From Cladophialophora immunda (taxonomy: Eukaryota; Ascomycota; Eurotiomycetes; Chaetothyriales; Herpotrichiellaceae): a DNA stretch of 64,000 nucleotides. The position numbers and the translations under genes are program-made. The notes beneath the pieces are model-generated. The model was not told where the DNA came from. It did no database searches and was given only the letters and a program-made list of their open reading frames with translations. The stretch is taken from the NCBI RefSeq assembly GCF_000835495.1, contig NW_015622546.1, positions 498,883 to 562,882 on the forward strand, read 5' to 3'. Below, piece after piece: positions 31,701 to 41,499 of this stretch (within the stretch, counting starts at the first letter, position 1; every line of letters begins with the position of its first letter).

Positions 31701-34700
31701 AGGGATCACGCCCATTACCCGTTGTTCTGGCATCACCCCGCCTCTCTCCTACGTCTTGTCCTGATCGAGGGCCTCACGTACTTCGGGCTATACTGTACTA
31801 CGTTTCGGGATAACGTGGCTATCAGGGCATCCTAAATCGCCCGTTGCGGCGTCAGCAAAGAAAAGAAACTACGATGACGCTACGAGTCACAAGGAGGGAC
31901 TTTTCGCCTACAGATCTCTCAAATGTCGTTGACTTCAGACGAATCATGACCCTCGACTCTCCTGGCGAATGGGAAACCCTCCAGGCCCGCTGCAAGATGC
32001 CAGATCCACCTTCCAGAATGTGTCATGGAAGATCTCGAAGAACGAGATCGAGCTATAATGTTGCGCATCCAGCTTGGACGGGTCTGCATCCATCGCGACC
32101 CAAGTGTCTGGAAGCGAAAGTGTTCCGTCGCCAGAACCCATGGTTTAACCGTCAAAACATCGCATGATGGGGGCCGTTGTGGCTAGCTGAGGGAGCTGAG
32201 GGTCGGCCGCTGTGAGCCAACCATCGTTACCTGTACCACCCGCTACCTGTGCTGTTACCACGAGACATGTAATCGAGGACACTTGATTGGTGCACGGGCC
32301 ACCAGGCTGTCTTTCTCAGGGGTCACAAAACGCATGATATGGTTGGGTTGCTTGACGTGATCGGGCGATGAAAGCGGAGTCTACCTCGCGATTTGCGTTC
32401 AAAGTAAACGGGCAGCAACTCCACCCGTGCCAATGATCGAGGTCACCAGTTCTGGCGTCATTTGGGCGAGAGGAGTCCTACGAAATGGAGCGGAAACCAA
32501 ATCTTGTCGCCTTACCCAGCGCCAGTGGAATGAGCGCCGAGAACAACCCTTCAGCACCAGCCACATTAACGACTTGAGGCTGAAGGATCCTCCATCTCAA
32601 CACAGAGTAAGTCGTTGGGCGATCGCCCCATCGTCCGCCTCATCCCTTCCTTTCGTCCATTCCTCCGGTAAGCAGCCGGTTCCTGTGTGTGCGACTGCGC
32701 ATTCATCTCTCTGACTTGGTCTCCTCACGTCGACGCATTCCACCCTAATGCACTCGATGCGCCCGAGACGACACCTCGACACTCTGTGCCCTTGATATGA
32801 GGATTGATTCTCCAACAGTTGCGATGCCCTGTGAGGCTGGCGTATCCTGAGTGTCTCTCCGAAACGCCCTCGCGCCTCAGGTTTCGGCGCATCGAGCTCA
32901 AACCTCTGAAAACGTTCCACGAGACTACGATCCGCGGCATGGACGTGCGCCTTCCGTCGACCTCTCCCTTCTTCCTCGCCATCCCTTCCTAAGAGCGGCT
33001 GCACGACTCGGGCGTATTGTCTGCGATCACGTTCCAAATTGCGTTGAGCGGCGCTCGACGTTGGCTGAATCTGTCGTTGCGCCCGCGCCTGCATAGCCCG
33101 CGGATTACAGCGTCTTCCTCCACACAGACTCCCCGCCGTCTCGACCCGCAGGTGCACAATCTCACGGTAGAATTCACGCCATGCCTTGCACTAGCTGAGG
33201 GGTGATTGCCTGCAGCACTCTCGCAGCGGGCACAATGATGAATAATTTGACTCTACCCGCCGTGCGCAGGTAGGGCTGAGTACCACTCAGGTCGCTTACA
33301 AGCATTAGTTAATCAATGGCCAAAATGCAGCTTTCGAATTCGAAAAATCCCTACTCAGAATCGCTGTGGTACCGTCTCCTGCAGCTGCAGAACAATAATG
33401 TTTTGCGGCTGAACCTCTTCCACTGGTTTCACCTATCCAGTCCACCAGAGGAGGAAGCCATCTCTCGTGAAGTTGCTACCGGAATACAGTTCACAACTGC
33501 GACTCGCTGAAGCGACTGCGCTTGGCGACAAGAGTGAAGATATCACATTTTGCTGCTGCTGTGGAGTTCAATTTCTCCTTGTGTGCTCTTTGGCTTGCTC
33601 TCAGGGCTGGTTGTTCCGTCTATGCCACGGAAATCCCATTGTCAAGACATCCATATGGCCGGGTGGCCTGCACTACACGAGCGATTCAGCATCAGGGGCA
33701 TCGGTTTGACTGACGGCGAGTGAGTGGCATGGCGTACAGCTGAGCCTCAGCCTCATATTGATTGCCTTGTCTGCCGCTGATTGGCGGGCCTAGCAGTCTT
33801 CAGCCGTAGCCCTCCAGCTGGTCTTTCGCCCCCAACTTTGGACCAACAGGCCGTTTCTTTCGTTGGGCTTGCACCGTCTCAGCTTCACTCGGCCTCGACC
33901 TTCTGCTTGTCTCGCTCAGCCACAGAAACTTTCCCCCTTCTCAAGACTGACCATCTAAATGCCTCTTCTGATTATCCTGGTATCAAGCTGAGACTGCCTA
34001 GACATCACGACTGGAAAATACCGCGAGCCGGTGATTTTCGGTCCAAACTCGCTTAATATCGCCCGACCGAGCCCTGCTCGAATCGCTCCCACGGATCCCA
34101 TCTCCTCCATGAAGGAGGCCGTCGACTCTGAGCGGTGACGCACATTCTGCAATCCAGATGCAGTCCGCCCTGTACAGGAGGCCTGTGTCCTGACACACCT
34201 CTGTCTGATACGCCGTGGAGTTTGGCTTAGTCGCTCCCGCTGGGCGTCCAATGGACATGATGATGATGGCACGAACGTCGAACAGCTCAGTGAGAAATGC
34301 GACGAGAAGGGGAGTTGGACGAGAAGGATGGAAAGAGGGAGTGAGGGAGGGAGTGAGGGAGGGAAGGAGAGAGGGAAGGAGAACAAAAGAAGACATCAAG
34401 CCAGCAACGCAACTGCGATGATTGCCGCCCATCACGTTTCTTTCATGTTTTGCATGTCTTTTCATTAGCTAGCAGTAGAAAGCTATCAAGGAGACTCGTT
34501 TCGTGCGAAGGCGCATGTAGAACATGTAGAGTATTTATGTGTGTATATATATATACGTTGTCAATGACCCGTTTGATGCCTCAGAAAGCGCGGAACAACA
34601 GGAGAAGAAGTAGCGGAACGCCCTAGGAAATGCAATGTCGTGCAGCGGGATGGAGCCGTCTTCCGTCCCTGTCTCCCTGGTCCGCCCAACGTTGATGGCC

Positions 34701-34878
34701 AGATTGTTAGATTGTTAGATAGAAAGGGTAGAGTAGAGCTTGTTGGAAGGGAATGAGAGGCAACGGCGGCAGTCCCCCTGATTCGGAACAGGACCATCCG
34801 CAAATTCAATAGCAGATCCCCTCGACCACCGTAAAAGCTCTCTGGTCGGGCAAGGGGGGGTTTGTTTTTGGAAAATAA
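28765..34878. other. About 6.1-kb gene-poor region
   Basis: Between the glutamine-rich gene and the hydroxyacid dehydrogenase. ORFs reach 165-186 codons on both strands but overlap and show no domain I recognise. Details: an imperfect direct repeat of a ggatgttcagg unit near 29885-29912; a GC-richer stretch at about 32600-33180 open in several frames; a purine-rich gaggga/gggagt tract near 34320-34380; and a short TA run near 34545. No transposon hallmarks seen. Confidence 0.5.
34318..34384. repeat. Purine-rich GAGG/GGGAGT low-complexity tract
   Basis: Imperfect tandem gagggagt and gggaagga units on the + strand, without coding value. Confidence 0.7.
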
Positions 34879-36291
34879 TCAGGCGAGCAGGGTCTTCAGA
34901 TTCGCCAGCGCGGCCTCGAGCAGCTTGGGCACGTAGCCCTGCTTCTTGGCCGCGTCGACGAGCTCGACGACCTGGGGGACGACGTCGGCGCCGCCGAAGT
35001 TGTCCCTCGCGTACTTGCGGAAGGCGGCCTCGATGCTGCCGCCTTCGACGGAGGCCTCGTCGAACGCGCGCGGGATGACCTCGGAGAAGACGGTGCTGCC
35101 GCCCGCGGCGCCCGAGATGATGTTGAACCACTGCTTCTTCTGCTCCGGGCGCATCAGGTCCAGGGCGTGCGCGAACTGGGTCGTCTCGAACGCCGAGATC
35201 AGGTGGATCGCGGCGTGCGCGGTCGCCAGCGTGCGGATCATGCGCTGCTGCTGCTGCTGCTCCTGTTCGTTGGTCGCGACCGGGTTCCCCGCCCGCTGCA
35301 CCACCAGGTCTGCCCGGTCCGAGTCGAAGCCCAGGTAGTACTGCGCGATGCAGCTGTCGTCGGCGGCCGCATGGGTCTTCATCACCTGCGTGATGACGTC
35401 GCTGGCCGCGTTGAGAAGTGGCAGGTCGACGCCCAGCCGCACCTCCTCGTCGCGGATGATGCCCACGTCCTTGTTGATGATGGCGGTCGCGGACGCCATG
35501 GGCGGCGACGCGCTCAGGATCCGCGGCCCGCGATTCTCGAACATCCAGCTCCACCCCAGAGGCATCTTCCCCGTCGAGGCGTCCTTGGTGGTCAGTGTGT
35601 CATAGAACTTTTGTGTGTCGACGCCGAGGATCGCCGCCAGCCCCATGATCTCCGACGCGGAGGGGATATGGATCCCGCACATGACTTGGTTCAACGCCTT
35701 GGCCGATTGGCCCGCGCCGAGGCCGCCGGGGATGGGGAAGAGCGTCTTGCCCTTGCTGGCCACGTTCTCGAGCACTGTCTTCGCATTGGGTTCCTGGAGG
35801 TTCTTCATGTCGTCCGAGGATACCATGATCGTCAACGTGCCGTTGATAGATCGCGCCACGCCGCCGGACACGGGGGCGTCGATCAATCGCACATCCGGGC
35901 GGTTGAATTCGCCCGTCAATCGCTCACGTACGGTCGACGGCTGGGTCGGGGGGATCGTCGCGTGGATGATGACTGTGCAGTCTTTGGGGAGGGCGTGGAC
36001 CGCTCCGTTGTCGTCGAATAGAGCAGAGTGGACGTGGTAGTGGTTAGCCACCATGAGACACACTACCGAAGCGTTTCTGACCGCTTCCGCGGGTGAGCTG
36101 GCCGTTTTGGCGCGAGACTCCGGTATGTCGTCGCAAGTCGCCCGCCAGCGGTCCAGCGTCGGCCCGTAAATGTCGAAACCCGTGACTGGGAATCCCGTCC
36201 GGACCAGGTGCGTCGACATGGCGAAGCCCATCGCCCCGAGGCCGATGAAGCCCACTTGGGGGAACTGGTTCGCTGTTGACATGACCGCCAT
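34879..36291 (-). CDS. NAD(P)-dependent beta-hydroxyacid dehydrogenase with duplicated C-terminal domain
   Basis: 470 residues, intronless. The N-terminal Rossmann domain carries the dinucleotide motif GFIGLGAMG (residues 14-22). The substrate motif DAPVSGG (138-144) and the catalytic Lys198 in GQSAKALNQ follow, both as in 3-hydroxyisobutyrate, tartronate-semialdehyde and L-threonate dehydrogenases. The family oxidises beta-hydroxyacids to the semialdehyde or oxo acid. Usual length is about 300 residues. Here about 170 more follow a short Gln-rich linker (EQEQQQQQQR, near residue 350); this part has IHLISAFETTQFAHALDL, resembling a second copy of the all-helical C-terminal domain. There is no targeting peptide, so it is probably cytosolic. 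The gene sits alone, so the substrate cannot be inferred from neighbours. Confidence 0.88.
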   Translation of the reverse strand: MAVMSTANQFPQVGFIGLGAMGFAMSTHLVRTGFPVTGFDIYGPTLDRWRATCDDIPESRAKTASSPAEAVRNASVVCLMVANHYHVHSALFDDNGAVHALPKDCTVIIHATIPPTQPSTVRERLTGEFNRPDVRLIDAPVSGGVARSINGTLTIMVSSDDMKNLQEPNAKTVLENVASKGKTLFPIPGGLGAGQSAKALNQVMCGIHIPSASEIMGLAAILGVDTQKFYDTLTTKDASTGKMPLGWSWMFENRGPRILSASPPMASATAIINKDVGIIRDEEVRLGVDLPLLNAASDVITQVMKTHAAADDSCIAQYYLGFDSDRADLVVQRAGNPVATNEQEQQQQQRMIRTLATAHAAIHLISAFETTQFAHALDLMRPEQKKQWFNIISGAAGGSTVFSEVIPRAFDEASVEGGSIEAAFRKYARDNFGGADVVPQVVELVDAAKKQGYVPKLLEAALANLKTLLA

Positions 36292-37550
36292 TGCTGCCTG
36301 ATGGGTGTGTGATAGTATTATAGCAAATTTCTGTTTCCCGGATCGGGCGACGGGAGAGGATTGCTAGTTAGAGAGCGGCCACCTTGTATTCTGAGCAGGA
36401 TTACGAAGTCCGGGTAATATAGATGTCGTTCGGGAGATTTTCCCACGCGGATATCCCGTACAGGAGGCAGGCAAAACGTAACGGTCAAAAGGGACGTCAA
36501 TGAAGGGATCAATGCCTGAGTATGGAAGGTTAGTCAAGATTGTCGTTCAAATAAATACTTGCCGACACATGTTTCCTGTCGTTCCCCTACGGGTAAATGC
36601 CAATGGCCACCCGGTATATGTCGGTGCAGAGACCGATGCCTGGAGAGCCATAAGGTGGAGATGCCTGGCAAAGTGTGGAGGACTTGCAGACTTGATCTTT
36701 CTCGGCTGATGGGATGGTGGAGAGAATGAAGAAAAACCTGGACGAGGCAAATGCCGGCGGCGTCGCTCGGAGGAAATGCCGCTCAAACACTCACGTGACT
36801 GCAGTCAACATGTTTACACGTGACTATGTCATTTGAATTGCTCCAACTTCTCGTCTTTTGAAAGCCGCCCTCCTCGTCCACGTCCACATCCTCCTCCTTT
36901 GCCTTGTACAAGAACCTCCCATCCATCGAACTGCGATTTACCGCTGTTTGCCTTACCTGAATCCGTCCGGTGTTCACCGTAAACACAGACATACCGAGGC
37001 GCTGCTGCGGCGGAGTCCCAGGAAGCCTTTTCCAAGATGAGGCTTCGCGTTTGCAAGCCACCGCGCCCGGCTTTCCTGTACAGAGCTAGGAAGTGTGGTT
37101 CTCTCACACCCTCTCAACCCGGTCTGTGCAACGTACCAGACTGCGCCTGCAATGTGCTTTGAGCCTCGGAGTACCTTTTGCAATGCCGCGTGACAATGCT
37201 TAAGCCGCCTCACTCCCTAGGCCCGTGTGGCTTGTCTCGTCTCCAGCCTCGATTGGCCTGATATTCGAGTCTCGCTAACCGGACAGCTCGATCCCCTGTC
37301 GGAAAAGGCAGACTGCCAGCAAATTCTTACATGCAGTCGACATCTTTCGCGGGGCAACGTGCAGGAACGCGGAATTGGCATGCTCAGCCTTGAGTTGCCT
37401 GGTTCGCCTTCTCCCACCACAAGTGAACCTGTCTATAACATGTAGCTACTTCCCTCAGGCACTTTCTTCTTCTGCAACCACCCCTCTTTCACGTCTCAAA
37501 TTTCCCTAAAAAGCAGGCACTGAAGTTGATCATTGGAAGATACCGCTAAG
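36292..37550. other. Intergenic, dehydrogenase and hypothetical gene starts
   Basis: Shared upstream region of two divergent genes. Short ORFs on both strands around 36783-37107 overlap and have no domain. No supported feature. Confidence 0.5.
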
Positions 37551-38354
37551 ATGCCTGCCAACAACTCTTCTAAGAAACTTGTCGGCCACACTAAAACCAA
37601 ACGGGTCGAAACTCGGCCCAGCGGCAAAAAAGACTATGAAGATGACGGCAATAGGTCACTGAGCGACTGTTCCTCCATGGTCTCGGCTTATCGCTATGAG
37701 ACACGCAAGGCGCCCAAGGAGCCGCAGCGATACGAGGACGAGGGTAGACCGCCCTCGTTTCCACCCGACTCTAGATCCCCGCGACATATTCTGGATTCAT
37801 CTCGAGCAGCAGAACGTCAAGCACCGGCTCAGAATCCCTCGACTGGCACTTATCTGCCCATATACGAGGCTATTATCGTGCTTCGCAGGCACGGTATATC
37901 GGTAAATCTTGGGCCGGATGGACTCAGAGCCATCGCTCAGCAAGGTCCCCTTGAACCACGGCCAGTGAGCCACAATCACAAGTACAGCCCTCAAAATGTC
38001 TCCACTGATGTGCATCACCCATCTGCGCAAGAGCAGCAAGCCATCACTGAGGCTATTGTTTTTATTGTCTGGGAATGTGGGGGACAAGTTGACATACCCG
38101 GTTTCGATCCTCAGCCAGCCATGCAGTGCAGTACTTGCTCCAATCCAATCCCTAACTCGATGCCCAGCCCTGTCTCTCCGCGAAGGGATGTTGATGAGCA
38201 CAGCAACGGGAACCGCAACTCATACCAAAATATTCACAGATCCCATGCAGAGACATTCGAGCCAAACAATCAAGGAGGCCACATCACCATCGGCCTCGAG
38301 AGTGCCTATGACACCCGGCGAAATGAAAGCAATTGGGGGGGCCACGGTCGGTGA
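37551..38354 (+). CDS. Hypothetical low-complexity protein
   Basis: 267 residues from the ATG at 37551, preceded by a short pyrimidine-containing leader. The first third is charged and Ser/Arg/Pro-rich. A more ordered-looking middle (about residues 97-180) contains TYLPIYEAIIVLRRHGISVNLG and ITEAIVFIVWECGGQVDIPGF. A short CSTC motif follows, then an Asn/Ser/His-rich tail. I do not recognise a family. Uninterrupted length and the two matching hydrophobic-helix blocks suggest a real gene rather than chance. No signal peptide or membrane segment. Confidence 0.5.
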   Translation: MPANNSSKKLVGHTKTKRVETRPSGKKDYEDDGNRSLSDCSSMVSAYRYETRKAPKEPQRYEDEGRPPSFPPDSRSPRHILDSSRAAERQAPAQNPSTGTYLPIYEAIIVLRRHGISVNLGPDGLRAIAQQGPLEPRPVSHNHKYSPQNVSTDVHHPSAQEQQAITEAIVFIVWECGGQVDIPGFDPQPAMQCSTCSNPIPNSMPSPVSPRRDVDEHSNGNRNSYQNIHRSHAETFEPNNQGGHITIGLESAYDTRRNESNWGGHGR

Positions 38355-39280
38355 AGCTGAGCCATATATCGCCCTGGACTTCTTGATACTTACTTCTCCG
38401 GGCTCACGGGCTGCTGATGTCTCGTTACATTCTTTTCTTCGTGCGGGTATTTGACGCAGGCCTTAGGCCTCTGGTAGAGGGTTTTGATCCCTCTGTTGTA
38501 TATTACCATTGGGCTTGTCGACTGGCATTTACGGACGTTGATGGGCCAGTCATCGTGAGTGTCTTTGTACCACACTTTATTGGGGCCATTTGGCCGTGAG
38601 GGATTTGGTGGGCTACCAGCCTGTCTCAGTGTTTTTGATAGAGGAACATTTTCTTTCCACACATATTCCAAGAATTGGGCTTTCTGTGGCCAGCTCTTCA
38701 GCTCTTCAGCCTGATGCTCGATCCTCAGACCCCTGTCGCGTTTAGTGGGCTCGAGAGAGCAGGGGTGACCCTCGCTCGACATACGTCATGGCGACAATCC
38801 ACCATGTGCACCAGACCATCCACGTCTCGTCGCCCTCCTCCTCTCCCCTAGTTCTCTTCCCTTCACCTCCAAAACACCTGGGCATCCGTCACTCTACAAG
38901 TGTTGATTCGTTCCGTGGGTAGCCATGGTTTCTCCTTCACATGGGTGGGCTGTGCAACCGCAAATATCTTGCATGCGAGAGGTGACGTACCAGCCACAGC
39001 CAGGCTGCTCACCGTGCCACATGCCTGTCTTTCGCACATGATGGCATCATACAGTGCAGGTCGTCTGGAGTGTTTTCTACCTGCGAGATCGTCCTCGTTA
39101 AGGACCCTATCTAAAGCTTGATGTGCTTCTGATTTAGTTGATCCTACCCACTCGAGCAACAGAGTAAACATCTTCCCACAATCTCTGGCCCATCCCTTTT
39201 TGACGTGGCAGCCAAAAAAAAGAACTACGACAACAACCACCTACACCAGCTCTGCAAACCGCTGCTGAACACGATACGTC
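38355..39280. other. Intergenic
   Basis: Upstream of the small conserved gene. The minus-strand ORF at 38390-38782 has no recognisable features. Nothing else seen. Confidence 0.5.
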
Positions 39281-39671
39281 ATGGAAGGCGCAAAGAACTG
39301 GTACAACAAGCAATACGAGGCCTGGGTGCCGTGGATCGAGGATAAGGTTCTGGGCTGGTTCGGTGAGAACAAGACCAGCTATGTCGCCAAAGGTAGGAGA
39401 CAGCAGAACACCTCACACAGCCCACAGTCACTTTAGCATTCTACCTGATGTGGCCGTCTGCTGACTGATATACGATGTAGACAACCTCAACAAGACCAAA
39501 ATCACCGGCGACGAGAACGTGGACGCCATCCAGGACGACGTCAACAAAGGCGTGGGGGGACAATTCGGCAAGGGTGGCTTGCTTGAAGGCGTGGGAACTC
39601 TGACGAGCAAAGAAGTGCTCAACAGGGGGGAGCGAAAGGGAAAGAACGAGGAGGGCGGATATGGACTGTGA
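39281..39671 (+). CDS. Small conserved fungal protein of unknown function
   Basis: Two exons, 39281-39392 and 39481-39671, joined in phase (donor GTAGGA, acceptor GATGTAG; CTGAC-like branch point upstream), giving 100 residues. Exon 1 encodes a Trp-rich start (MEGAKNWYNKQYEAWVPWIE, then LGWFGENKTSY). Exon 2 has DNLNKTKITGDENVDAIQDD, VGGQFGKGGLLEGVGTLTSKE and a charged tail. I recognise this as a short protein type widespread in filamentous ascomycetes, but I know of no assigned function. No signal peptide or membrane helix. Each exon is too short to stand out without the splice model; phase agreement and composition support it. Confidence 0.75.
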
Positions 39672-40369
39672 GGAGAGATATGGAGGCAAATCCTACCCTG
39701 CCAAGCGCGGAGGCCTGAGTTTTGCGCTGTAAGGGCTACGGGTATCATGTTCTTGTTCAGCGGTATGTGGGATGGAGGTTTGTTTCCTCTACAAGAGTGT
39801 TATTCTTTTTTGATGATACCACGATACATCGGATCTGATGACCAGTGCATGACCAGCGGCCTTCCTCTAAAATTATGTTTGTCTGACGCGAGTTGACCGT
39901 AGACAATCTGCCCATGAACCCTGGTCAGACGGCGCCCTTTCTCGAGTTTCCCTTATGCCAAACTGGCTGATGAAACCATCATCCCTTGCTCAACCTTCAC
40001 ATTGAGACAACCAAACAGAGATCGACGTTGTTTCCTTGGGCTCGCATTCAACGATGGATGTATTCTCCTCGTCCTGTAACGAGAGAAATAAATGCCGCTC
40101 ATACAATATGGCTGGCGGGACCCAGCTACTGACGCACAGATCCGCGATGTACGTTATGCTCCCGCCGATGGCATAACGCAACTACATCTTGGTGTCCACA
40201 GGCACATAATGGACCTATTGGTACATATAAGACTGTGAGGGTGTCGCGCACTCTCCCCCAAAGCATTCAACAGCATCCGCTATTAACCTCTGGTTCTGTG
40301 GCAATTCTTCAGCAGCATCCATCCCACAAAAACATCGCGAATCCATAGCCCGGCCGACCATCACGCGCA
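39672..40369. other. Intergenic
   Basis: 3' UTR of the small gene and promoter of the MAPEG-like gene. No supported ORF or repeat. Confidence 0.5.
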
Positions 40370-41146
40370 ATGTCTTCCACCACGATGCAACCCACGCCAG
40401 CTCTATCCGATGCCGCCGTCTCCTCCCAATCTAAGACCGGGACGACGGCCGCCGGGAGCAGAACATCGCCCGCCTACTTCTCGTCGTACGCCTTCGCCCT
40501 GCACTCGGTGCCGATGGCGTACATGCTCTCGGTCCCGCCGCACGCGTACCTGTTCGCCCGACTGATGAAGGCGTCCGGGTACGCGTACTCGAACCTGGTG
40601 CCGCGGGCGCAGCTGCCGACGCTGGCGCCGACGCTGCCCAAGGCCACGGCCGACATGCTCTGGCGCGCGCGGGGGTGCCACCTGAATGCGCTGGAGGGGT
40701 TTCCTCTGTTTGCGGCTGCAATGGTATGGAAAAGCTTTCTTGCCACGTCCCCTCGTCCTCATCCTCCCTCTTCCCTCCTTTGTTCCCTTACGTTTCTCCC
40801 CCAAGTTTCAACCAAGCCACAAAAGGAGTATCACACAAACAAACAAACCAAAAAAGAAAAACGAAAGCTAACGTCACCGACTGTTTGTCGTGTCGGGCAA
40901 TAGATCGCAGGCACCCACGCCAAACTCGACGCCAGGGAGCTCAACACCTGCGCGGCCGAGTACCTCGTCGCCCGCACGCTGTACAGTGTCCTGTACATGA
41001 CCGTGCGCGGCGAGCGGGCCAGCTACCTGCGCTCGGCGGTCTGGGCGTGGAGCTTCGGCATCCCGGTCTACGTGCTCTGGAAGGCCGGCAAGAGGTTCGT
41101 CGACGGGGGTGACGGGGCCGCCGAGAAAGAAAGGGAGAGCCTGTAG
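40370..41146 (+). CDS. MAPEG-like four-helix membrane protein
   Basis: Two exons, 40370-40723 and 40904-41146, phase 0, with a 180-nt intron (donor GTATGG, branch GCTAAC at about 40867, acceptor CAATAG). Product 198 residues. Exon 1 encodes a polar N terminus, a hydrophobic segment from about residue 38 (YFSSYAFALHSVPMAYMLSV), NLVPRAQLPTLAP, and RARGCHLNALEGFPLFAAAM, the Asn-Ala-x-Glu-x-x-Pro block typical of MAPEG proteins. Exon 2 continues with IAGTHAKLDARELNTCAAEYLVAR and the last two helices (LYSVLYM, AVWAWSFGIPVYVLW). MAPEG proteins include microsomal glutathione S-transferases; this fungal subgroup has no defined substrate. Probably an ER or microsomal membrane protein. Confidence 0.82.
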
Positions 41147-41499
41147 AGAATGGAGCGGTGGGGAAATATTCAAGGGGGAAGAAGGGAAGGCTGGGAATAT
41201 GGACGGGATTGTTGTGTAAGAGAAAGACGCGGCGCGGATTGGGATCAAATGCGGCTGGATACATACAGCCCAAGGCATTAACGTCGGAAAAAGTGTATGA
41301 AAGCGGGAATCTCAGCAGTGCGATCCGTTAAAGAGGCAGTGGAGGTAACAAACATCTCTCGTTGGCGTTGGACATGGCCAAATGCTCCTGTACTTATAGT
41401 AATTCTAGACGGCGCAGGAAAGTAGCTGCTCTCGCGTCTGATGATCTCCAACATATATAAACACACACAAGAAAATGCTCCAGCTTGATGCTGATTTCG
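41147..41499. other. Intergenic between convergent MAPEG-like and TAM41 genes
   Basis: Two facing 3' ends in about 350 bp. A short TATATAAACACACACAAG run lies near 41455. Nothing else. Confidence 0.5.

Noticed and set aside
34715..35554. 279-codon minus-strand ORF
   Set aside because: Alternate-frame shadow of the dehydrogenase gene on the same strand (Arg/Gly-rich).
35167..36021. 284-codon + strand ORF
   Set aside because: Arg/His/Val-rich antisense shadow of the hydroxyacid dehydrogenase in GC-biased codons.
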